6,086 bases of DNA from assembly GCA_003520105.1 (NCBI GenBank), contig DOVL01000090.1:1-6086 (forward strand), written 5' to 3'. Source of the stretch: Lachnospiraceae bacterium (GTDB taxonomy: Bacteria > Bacillota > Clostridia > Lachnospirales > Lachnospiraceae). Positions 5,940 through 6,086 of the stretch are shown here, piece after piece. The notes below the pieces were generated by a model. The model saw nothing but the letters and a program-made list of their open reading frames with translations. It did no database searches and was not told the DNA's origin. The position numbers and the translations under genes are program-made. Numbering within the stretch: position 1 is the stretch's first letter; the number at the start of each line of letters is the position of its first letter.

Positions 5940-6086
5940 TTTTCTCACCTTTAAACCATGTAGCATTAATCTCAATAACGTTTGCCAACGAAAAACATCC
6001 GCAACAATCTACGCAAACGATTGCTCTATCAACATTTAAAATTCTAACATAGAATACACCAATATAGAAGTTAAGATATATTAAAT
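5940..6086 (-). other. Upstream region of the HAD gene, with a weak promoter candidate
   Basis: No gene is seen in these 147 bases. On the minus strand an extended -10-like TGTTAGAAT (6041-6049) is the best promoter candidate, but it has no convincing -35 and would give a leader of about 95 nt. A TTGGCA near 5984-5989 lacks a matching -10. A short inverted repeat GCAA-ACGA-TTGC (6013-6024) could be an operator or chance. Confidence 0.25.

Noticed and set aside
5940..5975. Longer HAD protein starting at the ATG at 5975
   Set aside because: The extra 12 residues precede the canonical MIKNIVFDVGG start, and AAAGGTGAG directly before the ATG at 5939 fixes the start there.

Overview
The window looks like chromosomal DNA of a low-to-moderate GC member of the Bacillota, probably a Lachnospiraceae-type Clostridium relative. 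This is inferred from strong AGGAGG-type ribosome binding sites, SigA-type promoters, a T-box leader in front of pheS, and an abundant-in-that-family type of zinc-ribbon / Gln-rich / single-membrane-span protein. No phage, plasmid or transposase gene is visible.

Layout from left to right. (1) Positions 1-293, minus strand: the N-terminal 97 codons of pheS (phenylalanyl-tRNA synthetase alpha chain), cut by the window edge. (2) Positions about 405-796, minus: the tRNA-Phe-sensing T-box leader of pheS with a UUC specifier, the T-box bulge and an intrinsic terminator, driven by a strong promoter at 802-829. (3) Positions 830-1056: a divergent intergenic stretch, empty except for a coding-looking 21-codon ORF of doubtful status and the promoter of the next gene. 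(4) Positions 1078-3441, plus: a 787-residue membrane-anchored protein with a cytoplasmic zinc ribbon, a tandem EQYQQ-type repeat, one membrane span and a large outer part that contains two related modules followed by two beta-rich domains. (5) Positions 3442-3665: a short convergent intergenic region made up almost wholly of structured repeats, namely three 41-bp direct repeats, an inverted copy of the same unit split by a terminator-bearing insert, and a 22-bp-stem bidirectional terminator. (6) Positions 3666-5231, minus: a 521-residue membrane-anchored acidic protein with a DSAFG repeat and an unrecognised C-terminal domain. (7) Positions 5310-5939, minus: a 209-residue HAD-family hydrolase. 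(8) Positions 5940-6086: upstream region of the HAD gene.

How the genes relate. pheS is an independent aminoacylation gene controlled by uncharged tRNA-Phe. The HAD gene and the 521-residue gene point the same way and are 78 bp apart, but the latter has its own consensus promoter starting just past the HAD stop codon, so they are at most loosely co-transcribed. The two large membrane proteins converge on the repeat region; nothing in the sequence shows they act together. The most unusual part of the window is the repeat region at 3442-3660: each convergent gene is followed, almost directly after its stop codon, by the same repeat element in the orientation of its own transcription.
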